Below are positions 9,038 to 20,375 of a DNA stretch of 64,000 nt, piece by piece; the first letter of the stretch is position 1, and each line of letters opens with the position of its first letter. Below the pieces are notes generated by a model that was not told the DNA's origin, searched no databases, and saw only the letters and a list, made by a program, of their open reading frames with translations. Both the position numbers and the translations under genes were made by a program. The stretch is from Eleusine coracana subsp. coracana. Taxonomy: Eukaryota; Streptophyta; Magnoliopsida; Poales; Poaceae. Location of the stretch: NCBI GenBank assembly GCA_032690845.1, contig CM064424.1, positions 48,497,511 to 48,561,510 on the forward strand, read 5' to 3'.

Positions 9038-10552
9038 ATGAGTCGGAAGCGTCGCGCCACCTCTCCGCCTCCGCCGCAGCAGTCCTCCTCCAGCGAGGAG
9101 GAGGAGGAGGAGGAGGAGGAGGAGGAGGAGGAGGAGGAGGAGGAGGAGGAGGGGTCGCCACGCGCCGCCGCAGTCCAAATGCCGCCGCAAGCGCAAGACC
9201 CACAACCCCACACCGCTGCAGCAGCGGCCGATGACGCCGACGAGGAGGAATCCCACCCCGACACGGTGGCGCATCCCTTCCAGTCCCCGATGCACTCCCC
9301 CGCCAAGCCGGCCGCCCAGCTAGACGAGGAGGAGTCGGATTCCGAGGTCCCGGAGTTGGAGGCTGTGCCAAAGAAGAGCAAGTCGAAGACCGAGTTGAAG
9401 AAAAAGAAGAGGCCCGCACCGGAGCCTGCTCCCTCCGGCAAGGCCAAGAAGGCCAAGAAGGCCAAGGCTGAGGCTGGTAAAGGGAAAAAGATGGTCAGTA
9501 CTAAGATGGAGAAGGCGGCACCTCAGCCAACTCCGTCTCGCAAAGCTACCAAGCCTACTACTGGGGGTAAGCCTGCTGAGAAGTCGGCGGCGCTCAGTTC
9601 CTCAGGGTTGACCAAGTCAGAGGCTCGCCGTCCATGGTCGAAAAAGGACACCATAACGATCTTGGAGGCCCTTGCGGCACATGTAATGAGTGAGGCAGCT
9701 CTTATGAATACTGCTGATCTCCTGGCTACTGTTGGTGATAGCCTTGATAGGAAAGACTGCCTCTGTCCAGATATGTATGACAAGGTTCGAAGTTTGAAGA
9801 ACCGGTATGAAAAAATCTCGAGCACAGGAAATGTGCCAACTGGAGAAGATCAGCTCCGGATGTACCATCTCTCAGAAGAAATATGGGGAGAGAAGGCTAA
9901 GGAGGCTATTGCTGCTGCTGCTGCTGCTGCTGCTGCATCTCAAAAGGATTCCTCTCTTACAAAGAGTAAAAGAGGTCAGGCTACCAAAGAGAAAGTGATG
10001 GATGGAAATTCAAAGGGCGAGCCAGTGAAAGAGGTCACTGGTCAAAATATTGATACTCAGAAAGGGAAGAAAAAAGATCAGGCTGTTGTAGTGGAAACTA
10101 CAAGAAATGTAAAGAAAAAGCTGTTCATGGAGGGTACCGCTACTGCCACTCAGAATGGCGACACTTTGGTGAATGGCAATGGAGGGAAGACAGACAATGA
10201 TGCTTCCACTGGCAATCAGAATAGTGGCGTAGGCACCACCAAGGAAACTGATGAAGATCGGATGCAGAAAGAGATAGAGGTTATTAGTGTACGACGCACA
10301 CCCAGAAGCTTTGATGAGTTGCAGAACCTGTACCCCAGCCTTGCTGAGTGTGTGGAGAGGATCAAGGCCCAGCATCCGTGTGGAGTGACTCTGAGGAGAG
10401 CATTTGGGTTCATTGATGATGAGATGGCAAATGCCCTGGAATCCAACATCAAAGAACAAAGAATAGTTAAGGCAAAGATTCAGATCGATCAATGGAACAT
10501 AAAGATGGAGGTTCTCGGTCTGTTGATTCACTTGAAAGAACATGACTTTTGA
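9038..10552 (+). CDS. GeBP/STOREKEEPER-family DNA-binding protein (GeBP gene 1), 504 aa, intronless
   Basis: A single uninterrupted ORF. After a basic N terminus (MSRKRRATSPPPP) comes an acidic low-complexity region with 19 consecutive Glu (residues 20-38, all GAG). A Lys/Ala/Pro-rich basic stretch follows (about 110-190, probable nuclear localisation). The DUF573 domain lies at about 197-285, starting RRPWSKKDTITILEAL with Trp200 and ending YHLSEEIWGEK with Trp283. A nine-Ala run (292-300) and a charged linker precede the conserved C-terminal region from about 420, which has heptad-like leucine spacing. This is the order known for GLABROUS1-enhancer-binding-protein-like factors, nuclear proteins linked to cytokinin response and leaf cell fate. 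The direct target is unknown. The ATG is chosen because the frame is closed upstream and a TATA lies 125 bases away. A paralogue is at 48382. Confidence 0.9.
   Translation: MSRKRRATSPPPPQQSSSSEEEEEEEEEEEEEEEEEEEGSPRAAAVQMPPQAQDPQPHTAAAAADDADEEESHPDTVAHPFQSPMHSPAKPAAQLDEEESDSEVPELEAVPKKSKSKTELKKKKRPAPEPAPSGKAKKAKKAKAEAGKGKKMVSTKMEKAAPQPTPSRKATKPTTGGKPAEKSAALSSSGLTKSEARRPWSKKDTITILEALAAHVMSEAALMNTADLLATVGDSLDRKDCLCPDMYDKVRSLKNRYEKISSTGNVPTGEDQLRMYHLSEEIWGEKAKEAIAAAAAAAAASQKDSSLTKSKRGQATKEKVMDGNSKGEPVKEVTGQNIDTQKGKKKDQAVVVETTRNVKKKLFMEGTATATQNGDTLVNGNGGKTDNDASTGNQNSGVGTTKETDEDRMQKEIEVISVRRTPRSFDELQNLYPSLAECVERIKAQHPCGVTLRRAFGFIDDEMANALESNIKEQRIVKAKIQIDQWNIKMEVLGLLIHLKEHDF
9095..9151 (+). repeat. 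(GAG)19 trinucleotide run encoding poly-Glu
   Basis: Uninterrupted GAG codons in the N-terminal acidic region of GeBP gene 1; a likely length-polymorphic coding microsatellite. Confidence 0.9.
9911..9937 (+). repeat. (GCT)8GCA run encoding poly-Ala
   Basis: Trinucleotide run directly after the DUF573 domain of GeBP gene 1. Confidence 0.85.
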
Positions 10553-12114
10553 GGGTGGCTTCAAATCTCGCTTATCTGGTATATTAAATTATTGTACCTC
10601 AGTTATTATGTTTCTGCTTAATCTATTAAAGAGTTGTTATACCAAATCTGTTGAGAATTTTATGTGCCAGGCTTGAATTTTAATTTGCTGCCAATTATTA
10701 AAATGTTCTAATACACTAATACATGCAATAAGAATTTAACCCCACTCTTATCAATTATTATCTTTATAAAAGTATATAGCCACACCAGGCACACGCATAT
10801 CCGTATGGTCTGGGAATTTGACTGAACTTGTAACACTGGTCAAATTGTTATGGATGATACAAGGGGAACTCAACTCCTTATTTTAATGACTAGCTAGCTT
10901 TCTTTGGTCTTCAATCGGTATTGTTGTGTTGAAATAATCAGTTCTTGATTGAATGCCTATATATGCTGCAAGTTGTAATGCTTATCCTGAAACGCTGCAC
11001 CAGTTGATAAGGTTATAAATGGCATATTTAGATGATTCCATGTTGTAGCATTCATGATTCTGATATTTTAGTTGCTATTTAAGTAAAATAGACTGGGTAT
11101 CTGAATTCAAAAATGATAGAATTGACTGGGTGTTGGGATCAGTTCTGTAAGTGTATGCTCTGCTCTTTTAGAGATCAATCTTAGATTTTTTTTTTCAATT
11201 AATGGTGCATAAAAAGGTAAGACACTCACTTTTTTAAGAAGGTAATGGTTCGTTTCAGCAAGGTTCTTAATAAAATTAAACTGTAATGCCTTGTAGAAAA
11301 GGCATGATTTCTCCAAAGTTATTAAGCTGTGGTATGAGCAGAGGATGATAAGCTATGCTCAGTGAAGTTTTTTTTTTATGCATATGCTCAATGAAGTTGT
11401 AGCTCAGTTTGGGTCCATGATACAAGAAATTGATCTGTGAGAATCACGCACACATGTACTTACCGTTTTATAGCAAATGAACTTGAGGATGCTTAACAGC
11501 TTAAATTCCAAATTATTTTTTTATCATCTACTTTATTCTTAATAAATAGTATTTCATTCCCTCTGATTCTAGTATGAACCACGTAGAGAGTTCTTATCTG
11601 GAAGTATCCATAAATCTAACTCCAGAAATATTAGTAGCTGATGATGAGCATGTTCACATACACTTAGATATTCGGTTTTTACGTATCCTGGAAATATTTA
11701 GTTTTTATGCATCCCAGTTCCCAGATAAGTGCTTATCCCTGTTGTAATTCAATTATGTTTTTATGTGATACTTCTGTCTTGCTGGGTTGTGGCATTTCAT
11801 CTATTACTTTGATTTATGATGCCTGACTGTTGAATCACTTACATTAGTCCTATTTATTGTTTGAAGCAGATGGATGGATGGATGGATGGAAGATTCAAGC
11901 TGGAAACGTATATGAATTGAAGGGATGGAGATAATAATATTTTACTAGTGGTTACTGTAGCTTCTGCTATTATTATGTTAGTGAGGGGTGCTGTGTCACA
12001 GCCCAAATGACTTATTTTGCATAAGCTGGTTCTGGTAATATTTATTGGATATGAGTGGTTTAACTGATGGTAATGGTTCAGTAATTTTTAGTTAATATTA
12101 TGTCAGTGAGGATT
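10553..12114 (+). other. 3' UTR and AT-rich downstream region of GeBP gene 1
   Basis: No ORF of substance. The first few hundred bases are presumably 3' UTR; no sharp polyadenylation site could be fixed. A (GATG)n microsatellite lies at 11869-11890. Otherwise nothing recognised. Confidence 0.4.
11869..11890 (+). repeat. (GATG)n microsatellite
   Basis: About five and a half GATG units. Confidence 0.8.
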
Positions 12115-12160
12115 GCTGTGTCAAGCTCACATAATATGCTGTGTCAAGCTCACATAATAT
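12115..12160 (+). repeat. Perfect 23 bp tandem duplication
   Basis: GCTGTGTCAAGCTCACATAA plus TAT, present twice head to tail at 12115 and 12138, just left of the mini-CACTA. Confidence 0.85.
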
Positions 12161-12175
12161 GCGTAAGCTTATTCT

Positions 12176-12343
12176 CACTACCGGAATCCCCATTTTGCCG
12201 AGTGCCCAAGACACTCCGCAAAGCCTGAGAAACACTCGGCAATGTGTCTGCCTAGTGTTGCACTTGGCAGTTGCACTTGGCAAAACACGCTCGGCAAAAT
12301 TTTACTCGGCATAGGATACTTTGCCAAGTGCTTTCTGGTAGTA
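12176..12343. mobile_element. Mini-CACTA (non-autonomous En/Spm-like) element, ~168 bp
   Basis: Left end CACTACCGGAA and right end TTCTGGTAGTA are imperfect inverted termini of CACTA type. The interior consists of several TTTGCCGAGTG, CACTCGGCAA and TTTGCCAAGTG words in both orientations, the subterminal-repeat pattern of this grass family. The last base of the right end is A instead of G. The 3 bp flanks do not match, so the target duplication has decayed. Confidence 0.6.
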
Positions 12344-13720
12344 ATATTTAGAACAGCTGTACTGCAGTTGGCTTTTATCGTTTTGTTATGCCCTGTAGTC
12401 CGTGGGTCTTGAGTTAATTAGTTTTGCTGCTACTATTCACATGGCAATGTAGTGCTAGTTCGTTGTGATTGAGATTGAGATATCATCATTTCTACCTGAA
12501 GTCTCAACTGAGCATTCCCTGGCTTTTAGTTGTGACACTGAACTGTTCGCATGTCTGAAGCGTGTGAGCTTAGAACTTTGCCACTGTTTAGCAAGTTTAG
12601 AAAGTGTTGTTGCTGTCGATTTGTGTGGAAGGTGTTTCTATGTGAATCAAGTCGCGATTCTGTTCATACGTGGCACAGTAGAGGGCCTATTTCTGGTTCT
12701 ATTTTCCTATGTTATCGGTCTTGATTCATCACGTTTAGGTGAAATATGATCCTTTATAGAAGTCCTTGTTCAGTTCATTTCTTTATAGAAGTCCTTGTTC
12801 CGTGCAACGTTATCACGTTACGGTGAAATATGATCCAGGTTACAATACTATTTGCAGAATTGCTGTAGGTACGGCTGTGCTATCCGAGTGGGCTTACGAG
12901 TTACGACTAGTGCTAATCTCTTATGCTAATTGCTGATTAGAACTACTATTTGTTCCAAATCGTGTCATGCCTTCAATATACCCTTGAGGCATGTAATACT
13001 TGCTGATCTATATAGTTATAGTTACTTTGGAAAGAAATAAATCGTATTGCAGTTTTTGTATTATATGGAACCATTTAAGACTTCTTTTATTTATTGATAT
13101 GATGCGGCAATTTCAGCGACCTTTTTTCTTGCCATGGTTTTTGGTTGCTAGCTCAAACTGTTTTGTTTCTTCTTCTTTTATTTTCCTCTGATAGTTAATC
13201 TGTGGATTTTTTATGAAATAAAATTCAAAAATATAAAATTTTTGAAACATTTGTTAAAAAGAACCGTTTGGCTAGCCGTAATAAAAACCACTGCCGAGAG
13301 AAAACCTCTAGGTTTCCAAAACTATACAAACCACTTGACTTGTCGAGAAAACCAAGTGGCTAGCCGTCCGAACCACTTGATTTAACATTTTGTTGGGTCA
13401 AATCTCATTTGAATTTGGAATTTGAATTTCGGATGCCAAACTGATCGGTTTTCCAGTTTTCAGATTACCGTGAAACTAGTGGGGAACAGTTTCCGCGGCT
13501 CAAACACAGTTTTGTAAACATTAAACCATACTCGAAGCTCATCCTTTTTAGGAGCTGCACAGTGCACCCCATATTGTCCAACGTAAGATTTTGTATCTGT
13601 TTTCTCCTGAACATTTGTCGATGCTTTACTACTTTTATACTTGTCCTCTAGGGTAAGCAACGTAAAATAAGATCACACAGATCATATGTAACTGAAAATT
13701 CATTATTTATCTATCATTTA
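12344..13720. other. AT-rich intergenic region
   Basis: No gene supported; a 94-codon open frame at 12465-12749 has no recognisable domain and AT-rich non-coding composition. Around 13258-13390 a GGCTAGCCGT string occurs twice (about 13270 and 13362), perhaps part of an unidentified repeat. Confidence 0.35.
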
Positions 13721-13931
13721 TACTCACTCCATCCCATATTACTTGTCATATTATACTACTACAAATTTTTCAATTTACTTGTCATCCTCGTATCCTAGTG
13801 CATCTTTTTCTCTTTCCAGTACATCTCCATCTCTATCTCTTTCCTTCTCGTTTTCTTTGCACCTAACTTTTTCACTTCTTAATCTTCGTGTCCAACTCTA
13901 GAACGATGAGTAATATAGGACAGAGGTAGTA
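13721..13931. mobile_element. Stowaway-like MITE (Tc1/mariner type), ~211 bp
   Basis: Left end TACTCACTCCATCCCATATT and the reverse complement of the right end, TACTACCTCTGTCCTATATT, are clearly related. They match the grass Stowaway terminal pattern (CTCCCTCCGTCCC-like) next to TA. The interior is AT-rich and non-coding. Confidence 0.7.
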
Positions 13932-14279
13932 GTTTACACATCTATAACTCAAATAAGCAAAGAGTGCATGTGCATGTTCTGAGTCTTCAAAGAACTTTCT
14001 TTTTTAAAAAAACAATGCATGTGCAAATCATACCTCATGACATGTCCACGATAATGCACATAAACATGCTCCTCTCAAGTACACTCCATAAGACCTTAAC
14101 GACCCTGCGGCCCTCAAAGAATGAGTTCTACCGAACCCAACCGCACTTGAAACTATTGTGCCAGCTGCCTCACCTTCATGTACGAGTACTTACTATCACA
14201 ACGAAGATTTAGAGATACAAGGTAGTAACGAGAAAAAAAATACCATATCTTTAAATTACTTTGTAACATCTATCTAAAA
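13932..14279. other. Intergenic sequence
   Basis: No recognised feature; only a short open frame without a domain. Confidence 0.3.
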
Positions 14280-15024
14280 CTATGTCACCACTATTCAACA
14301 CATGACCATTAGTAGTGACGACCATTTAGAAAACCGTCTCTATCAAAAACAATATAGACTGTTCATAAAAAAACATCCATAATAGATTGAACTATAGAGA
14401 CGGATTTTTATGATAGTGACGGGGTTTCAAATCTTCGTTTCTAATGATCAAAGTTATAAGAACGGGTTTTTACAGCAGTGACAAGGTTTTAGATCCCTGT
14501 CCTTGGTGGATGAAGCTATAGGGACAGGTTTTAATTGTAATGACACAGTTTTGATTGCCTGTCCCTATTACATAACCATATAGTGACCGGGACAAATAGC
14601 ATGGTGGTGTACTGGTGAAGGCCTTACCAATAGTTCAAAGATACCAAGGTTTGAATCCTATCAGTAGAGGTTTCTTTTCTTTTTTTTTTTGCCCTTCACA
14701 ATCATCCTGCCTCCTCATAAACCTAGCCGCCATCCCACCTCCTCAACCCTAGTCGCAATCCAGCCTTATGCATGCCACCCCTCCTCCTCCTCCTCGTGCA
14801 CACCTCCCCGAGCTCGGCCTCCCCTCCTCAACGGCTTCCTCCCTCCCCCCCCCCTGGCCTCGGGCTCATCAGATCTGGCGGCGGCGGCTTCCTCTCCCTC
14901 TAGCCTTAGGCTCGCCAGATCTAGTGGTGGCGGCCCTCGAGCTTCTCTCTCCACTACGACAACCTCGGGCTCGCGGATCCGGTAGTGGAGGCCTCGGTCT
15001 CCTCCCCTCTCCCTCAGGCGGCCT
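14280..15024 (+). mobile_element. Left portion of a CACTA-like element (interrupted by copia insertion)
   Basis: Contains a degenerate ~62 bp tandem repeat (units near 14396, 14459 and 14520). Each unit has an AGRGACRG word, TTTTA and then a TAGTGAC-like box. The same words occur in 28650-28835, which ends in a CACTA-type terminus. 14680-15024 is a CT-rich low-complexity stretch with proline-rich open frames, probably captured or noise. The left terminus was not found, so the start is approximate. Confidence 0.4.
14605..14658 (+). promoter_or_regulatory. RNA polymerase III A-box and B-box-like pair (tRNA-like)
   Basis: TGGTGTACTGG at 14605-14615 fits the A-box pattern and GGTTTGAATCC at 14648-14658 is one base from the B-box consensus. 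Spacing is tRNA-like and an oligo-T run follows at about 14681. Flanking strands do not form an acceptor stem, so this is not a tRNA gene; it may be a SINE-like or tRNA-derived piece inside the CACTA-like element. Confidence 0.35.
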
Positions 15025-16746
15025 TGAAAGGACCGAGTGACCGAGAGGGGGGGGGATCAGAAACTCGCTATATGTACCAAATTCACCAATTCCTAAAACC
15101 GACCACTCAAAATAACTCCTATGCAGTTCTAGTGGTGATCACAGTAATAAGATAATGAACCTATGAAAGGAACAACAACCTAAGCATACTAGTGGATCAC
15201 ACAAAGGCAATACAACTCCTATTCAAGCTAGTAATCAAAGATAAGTGGAAGCATACAACAAGCTAGCAAAGGAGCCTACTTATGCAAAGCTACTAGATTA
15301 TCAAGTACAAGATAAGCACACAAGCATGAGTAGCACAATACATACTAGGGTGATCAAACAAGCCAATGCAACTCCTACACATGCTAGTGGTCAAATGTGG
15401 AAGCTAAAGCACAACTAGCAAGCAAGAAGCCTATTCATGCAATTCTATAAGATAATCAATTAGAGCAAGGTAAGCATACAAGCACACGGTGCGCGTCACT
15501 GCAGCCACCAAGGCACAAGCTCACCTCCCTCGAGAACTTGCCGGACTCCCTGAGTCAACACGGGTGCTCAATATTTATGCCCCTTTTACCGATGGCTCAA
15601 ACTGCGTACAAACATGTGACGGCCTTCACAATCAATTATGATAGGCTCGATAACCGACATCTAACCGGTCTAGGTCTTACCATAGACCAAGAGTAACAAT
15701 CTAGATCACACCCTCAAGGACACCCTAGCCTTAGATGTGCATCAATGGTCAAGTTACTCTCACTAGCACTCTCAAGATATGCAATATCTCCTCCTAGTGC
15801 TCTCCTCTTTTTCTCTTGGGTCTCACCAAATGCTCCAAGCAATTCCACTAGCCAAGAGAGATCTCCAATATCCCAGCAACAAAGTTATATAGGCTTTCAA
15901 CCTCCAACTAGTCGTTTCTCCATGAAATCAACCTTTTGGGCGTACTGACCGGACTATCCTATCACTGCCTGACCGGACCGTTCGGTCACTGCAGATCCTG
16001 CTCCAACGGCTCTGCCCACTGCTGATCTCCATGCCGACTAGACCGTACGGTCAGCTGACTGGACCTTCCGGTCCATTTCTCTCTCCACTATAGAAACATT
16101 TCTAGAGCATTGCTTCCTCTCTGTCCCGTGCAAGTCCCCAGACCGGACCGTCCGGTATGTTAATCGGACCGTCTGATCTCTTCAGACTTCACCATAGACA
16201 GATTCCTTGCTGAGTCTCGTCTCTGAATTTCCTGTTCTTCTAGTGACCATACAGTCCGGTCTCCACTGACCCCTCTATCTTGTCACTATGTCCAAAAGCT
16301 AAAACTCTTTGTCCTCGCTTGACTTTGTTTCTCGGCTTCTTCGAATAGCTCCTTGGCTTCTCCACTGTCACCTAGTGCCTGTGATTTCATTGAGCATCCA
16401 TGCACATCACCAACTAGATGACCTAAGAGAAATGACCTAGACCCCCTTGATAGTCTGGTTTTTCCTATGGACTCAAAGCCCTAACAACTTGACAAATGTT
16501 CCCAACACTTTTTGTCCATAGCTTTAATCCATCTCCATCAACCCTTGGACTCCATCAAGCTCATCAAGTCTTCATGCTTGTGGTCGTTGTCATCAATCAC
16601 CAAGGTTGTCATCATCAATCATCATAGGGTAGAAAAGGTTTTCTATACAAACAACACTCGTGTAGATATTATTCATATTTCATGTTTGTTATTCGTCACC
16701 AAAACATTCATACCTCAGGGTGACCTCAATGATCATGATCCTTACA
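15025..16746 (-). repeat. 3' LTR of the minus-strand copia element
   Basis: Aligns with 22959 onward on the right, after which the right copy is split by the nested element and resumes at 27322. Relative to the right copy it lacks about 100 bp near 15483. It contains many short words CCGGACCGTCCGGT-like (15950-16260). Confidence 0.85.
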
Positions 16747-16764
16747 ATCTCCCCCTTTTTGGTG
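16747..16764 (-). promoter_or_regulatory. Polypurine tract of the copia element
   Basis: ATCTCCCCCTTTTTGGTG on the + strand (purine-rich on the minus strand) directly abuts the 3' LTR. Confidence 0.7.
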
Positions 16765-17954
16765 ATAGATGACAACCACTACTTCCGATGATCCAAAACG
16801 AACGAGTAACAAGGAACCAAAGAAAAAGAGAGGATAGAAAAGATTACCTTGGTCCTTACCTTGGATGTAGTCTCCCCCTTGGAATGTGCTAGGTGTTGAG
16901 GGAGAACTATCCAATCACGTAGCGCACTTGATATTGATCTTGAGTTGAATTTTGCACTTAATGATCTTATTGAAGTAGACACACACAAAGGTGTAGATGT
17001 TCATGTCGGTGTAGGTGTTCATTATTGTTGTAGACATGCACCATCGTTGTTCTTCTCGTTCTTCTTCTCCCCTACTAGACTTGGCTTTTGGAGCTTCATG
17101 TCTTCACGTTCTTCTTTTCCCCCTTTTTGCTATCCTCAATCTTGACTTGCCTTTTGGATCTTCATGTCTTCACGTTCTTCTTTTCCCCCTTTTTGCTATC
17201 CTCAATCTTGACTTGGCTTTCGGATCTTCATGTTCTTCTCCCCGCTTTGTCACCTATCACCAGAAACCACAAGCCAAAAAGCAAGACACAAGACAACCAG
17301 AAAGCAAATAATAAATGGCAAGAGTTAGAAAAACTCTCCCTTTCATGGTGCTCTTTCTTGGTCATGATGGTGTTCCACCATAGCTCCCCCTACACACATG
17401 ACTCAACAAAATATTTTCTCAAATGTGCAAAGGTTAGCCATTTGTGTGATGGGAATGTATGAGCCACTTGTCTTTGAGCCGCGCGAGTGGATTTAACCTC
17501 TGAGCTCGTCTGAACATGACTCAATGGGCATGAAGCACAAAGATAACTATGTGATCATCTAGATGGTCATATACTTACATTGTAAATAAGAAATGCCCCC
17601 TAGAAACATGCTCGGAAGCATGTAAGGTATCACGATGCAAGAGTGCATGAATGCAAAGAGTGCAAATGCAACAAGTATACAAATGCATGATGAGATGCTA
17701 AAGGAAAGAGAGAGAACGGCTACAAACCAAAATGTCAACGACGAGTTGTTCTCTTCTTAAGCTTACTCACAATGGACCATTCTTCGAAGCCCTAGGCATA
17801 CCATGAACCACCTTCCCAAGCTTAACCCATGTCCATTGATATCTCAAGGAGGTCCGAAGTTGACCTACAAGTAAAAAGAAGCAAGCACAAAACAAAGGCA
17901 CAAATAAAACAAACAAGGATATACATATGAACAAGAGAAAAGCTTTAGGATTAC
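16765..17954 (-). other. Non-coding region between RNase H and 3' LTR, with a 66 bp tandem repeat
   Basis: Occupies the position of the env-like region in some long copia elements, but no long ORF is present. A 66 bp unit (period fixed by TCTTCACG at 17101 and 17167) is present about 2.2 times at 17087-17232. Confidence 0.55.
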
Positions 17955-19490
17955 TCATGTGAAGTTTGAAAGGTCAAGAACATTGAGTTCTTTTCTTAGC
18001 TTGTTGAAGGTCTTCTCATCGAGTGGCTTGGTGAAGATATCCGTCAATTGTTCATGAGTCCGCACACTCACTAACTCAATATCCTTCTTCTCAACATGGT
18101 CTCTTATGAAGTGATGCTTGACTTGAATATGTTTTGCATGACCATGATCTTCAGTTTTGAGAGCCATCTTGATCACCGCCTCACTATCACAATATAATGG
18201 CATTTGAGTGTAACTGAGGCCATAAACCGAGAGTGTTTGCCTCACATAGAGAAATTGGGCATAACACACTCCCGCCGCCATGTACTCCACTTCAGCCGTG
18301 GATAGAGCCACCGAGTTTTGCTTCTTTAAGCTCCGAGATACTAGAGATCTCCCAAGAAATTGGCAACCTCCCTATGTACTCTTCCTATTCACTTTTCATC
18401 CCACAAAGTCCGAATCTGAATACCCAAGTAACTCAAAGCTTGTTCCTCTAGGATACCATACCCATGGTAAGTGTGTACTTGAGGTATCTAAGAATCCTCT
18501 TCATGGCCTTCAAGTGAGACTCCTTTGGATTTGCTTGATAGCGTGCACACAAACACACACTAAACATCATGTCCAATCTTGAGGCGTTAAGATAGAGCAG
18601 AGAACCAATCATTGATCTATAGAGCTTGGGGTTCATCGGTTTTCCCTTTGCATCATCATCCAAGGGTTTGCTTGTTGTTATAGGTGTATGCAAGGGCTTC
18701 CAATTTTCCATATTGAATCTCTTGAGAAGGTCTTTGGTGTACTTCTCTTGGTTGATGAAGTTCCCTTCTCTCAATTGCTTCAGTTGAACACCAAGGAACA
18801 CATGCAACTCTCCAATCATTGACATTTGAAATTCCATTGCCATCATTTCCTAGAAATCCTCATAAAGTTTTTTATTGGTTGGCCCATAGATGATATCATC
18901 CACATAGATTTGGCACACAAAGAGATCCTTCTCCACATGCCTTGTGAACAAGGTGATGTCAATGCTTCCAATGGTGAATCCATTCTTGAGTAGGAAGTTC
19001 CTCAAATGTTCATACCATGTCCTCGGTGCTTGCTTGAGGCCATAGAGAGTTTTCTTCAATTTATACACATGTCTTGGATGTTTAGGGTCCTCGAACCCCT
19101 GAGGTACACATAGACCTTCTTATTGATCTATCCATTCAAGAAAGCACTTTTGACATCCATTTGATAGAGTCTGAAGCCATTGTGTGATGTATAGGCAAGT
19201 AAGATTCGAATATCTTCAAGACAGGTCACGAGAGCAAAGGTTTCTTCAAAGTCAATTCCCGCCACTTGAGAATACCTTTTGGCCACTAGACGAGTCTTGT
19301 TCTTGACAATTGCCCCTTTCTCATCTTGCTTGTTCTTAAAGACCCACTTGGTGCCAACCACATTATGATTCTTGGCCTCTCAACCAATTTCCGTACTTTG
19401 CATCTCTTAAAGTTGTTCAACTCTTCTTGCATAGCAATAACCCATTTGTGATCATCCATAGCTTCATCAATTGTTGTAGGCTCAATCATG
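17955..19490 (-). pseudogene. Copia reverse transcriptase-RNase H, broken
   Basis: Minus-strand pieces in order: 19489-19286 (start of the RT domain), 19361-19128 (WVFKNKQDEKG, then QMDVKSAFLNG), 19068-18850 (YGLKQAPRTWYEHL and the catalytic box YVDDII), 18846-18448 (IGELHVFLGVQ and YTKDLLKRF, the thumb/connection), and 18311-17955 (RNase H, ALSTAEVEYMA through FTKPLDEKTF). The separate frames and stops between them show it is dead. Upstream, 20085-19819 is the low-complexity linker between integrase and RT. Confidence 0.85.
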
Positions 19491-20375
19491 GAGACGAAAG
19501 AGAAGTTCTCAATTGCAACATTTACCTCATCTTTTCTTCACTCACATAGTTGGGCTTGTATTGATTTCTCCTTGTCCTAACTCCTTGAGATGGACTCCCA
19601 ATGATCAAGTCACATGAATGATTTTTGTTGATGCCTTTGGGTCTAGAATGATGTTCTTCTTGAGTGGGAGCAGCTCTAGGTGAAATATCTTGTGCATCAT
19701 AGATTGCTCATTCTCTTGAGATATGAGTGTCTTGGATTCTTAGTGAGGTGGTGGAATCACTCATATGCTTTCTTGTCTTAGAACTTGAGCTTGGAGAGAA
19801 TGAGGAAGTATCATGCGATCACCTTGGATAAGTGGCTCGAGATGAAGTATGTGGGGAGGCTTGTGGCTCATTTCCTACTTGGGTTTTCTCATGGGTAGGT
19901 GAATGCACTCTCAATGAATCTTGGGAGGAGCTAGTGGGTGTGTTGGTGACATCTTGGGTTGGTTCTTGTACCTCGGAGGAGGAGGTTCGTTGAGGTTGTG
20001 GAGTAGAGGGCTCATCAATATCACCATCATTGGCCTCATGGGGTATAACCTCACCCACGGGCATATTCCTTAAAGCTTCTCTCATTGGCTCATCTCCAAT
20101 GTTGACTTTATGGAATCGTCTTCCTTTTGAGATCCCTTTGACTCATCAAATTGCACATCATAAGATTCCTCTACAAATCTTGTGGCTGAGTTGTAGACCC
20201 GATATGCCTTAGAAGTCCCTGAATACCCAACAAGAATGCCTTCATCAGTTCTGCTCTCAAATTTCTAGGGCTTCCTCCTCTTCTTGAGAATGTAACAAGT
20301 GCAGCCAAAGACCTAAAAATAGGAAACATTGGGTTTTCGTCCAACCAATAGCTCATAAGGTGTTTTCTTCAACAA

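Noticed and set aside
8602..9465. 287-codon minus-strand open frame over the start of GeBP gene 1
   Set aside because: Poly-Ser shadow of the GAG run plus promoter sequence; no domain and it overlaps the real gene's 5' end.
12465..12749. 94-codon open frame
   Set aside because: AT-rich surroundings, no domain, no promoter or paralogue visible.
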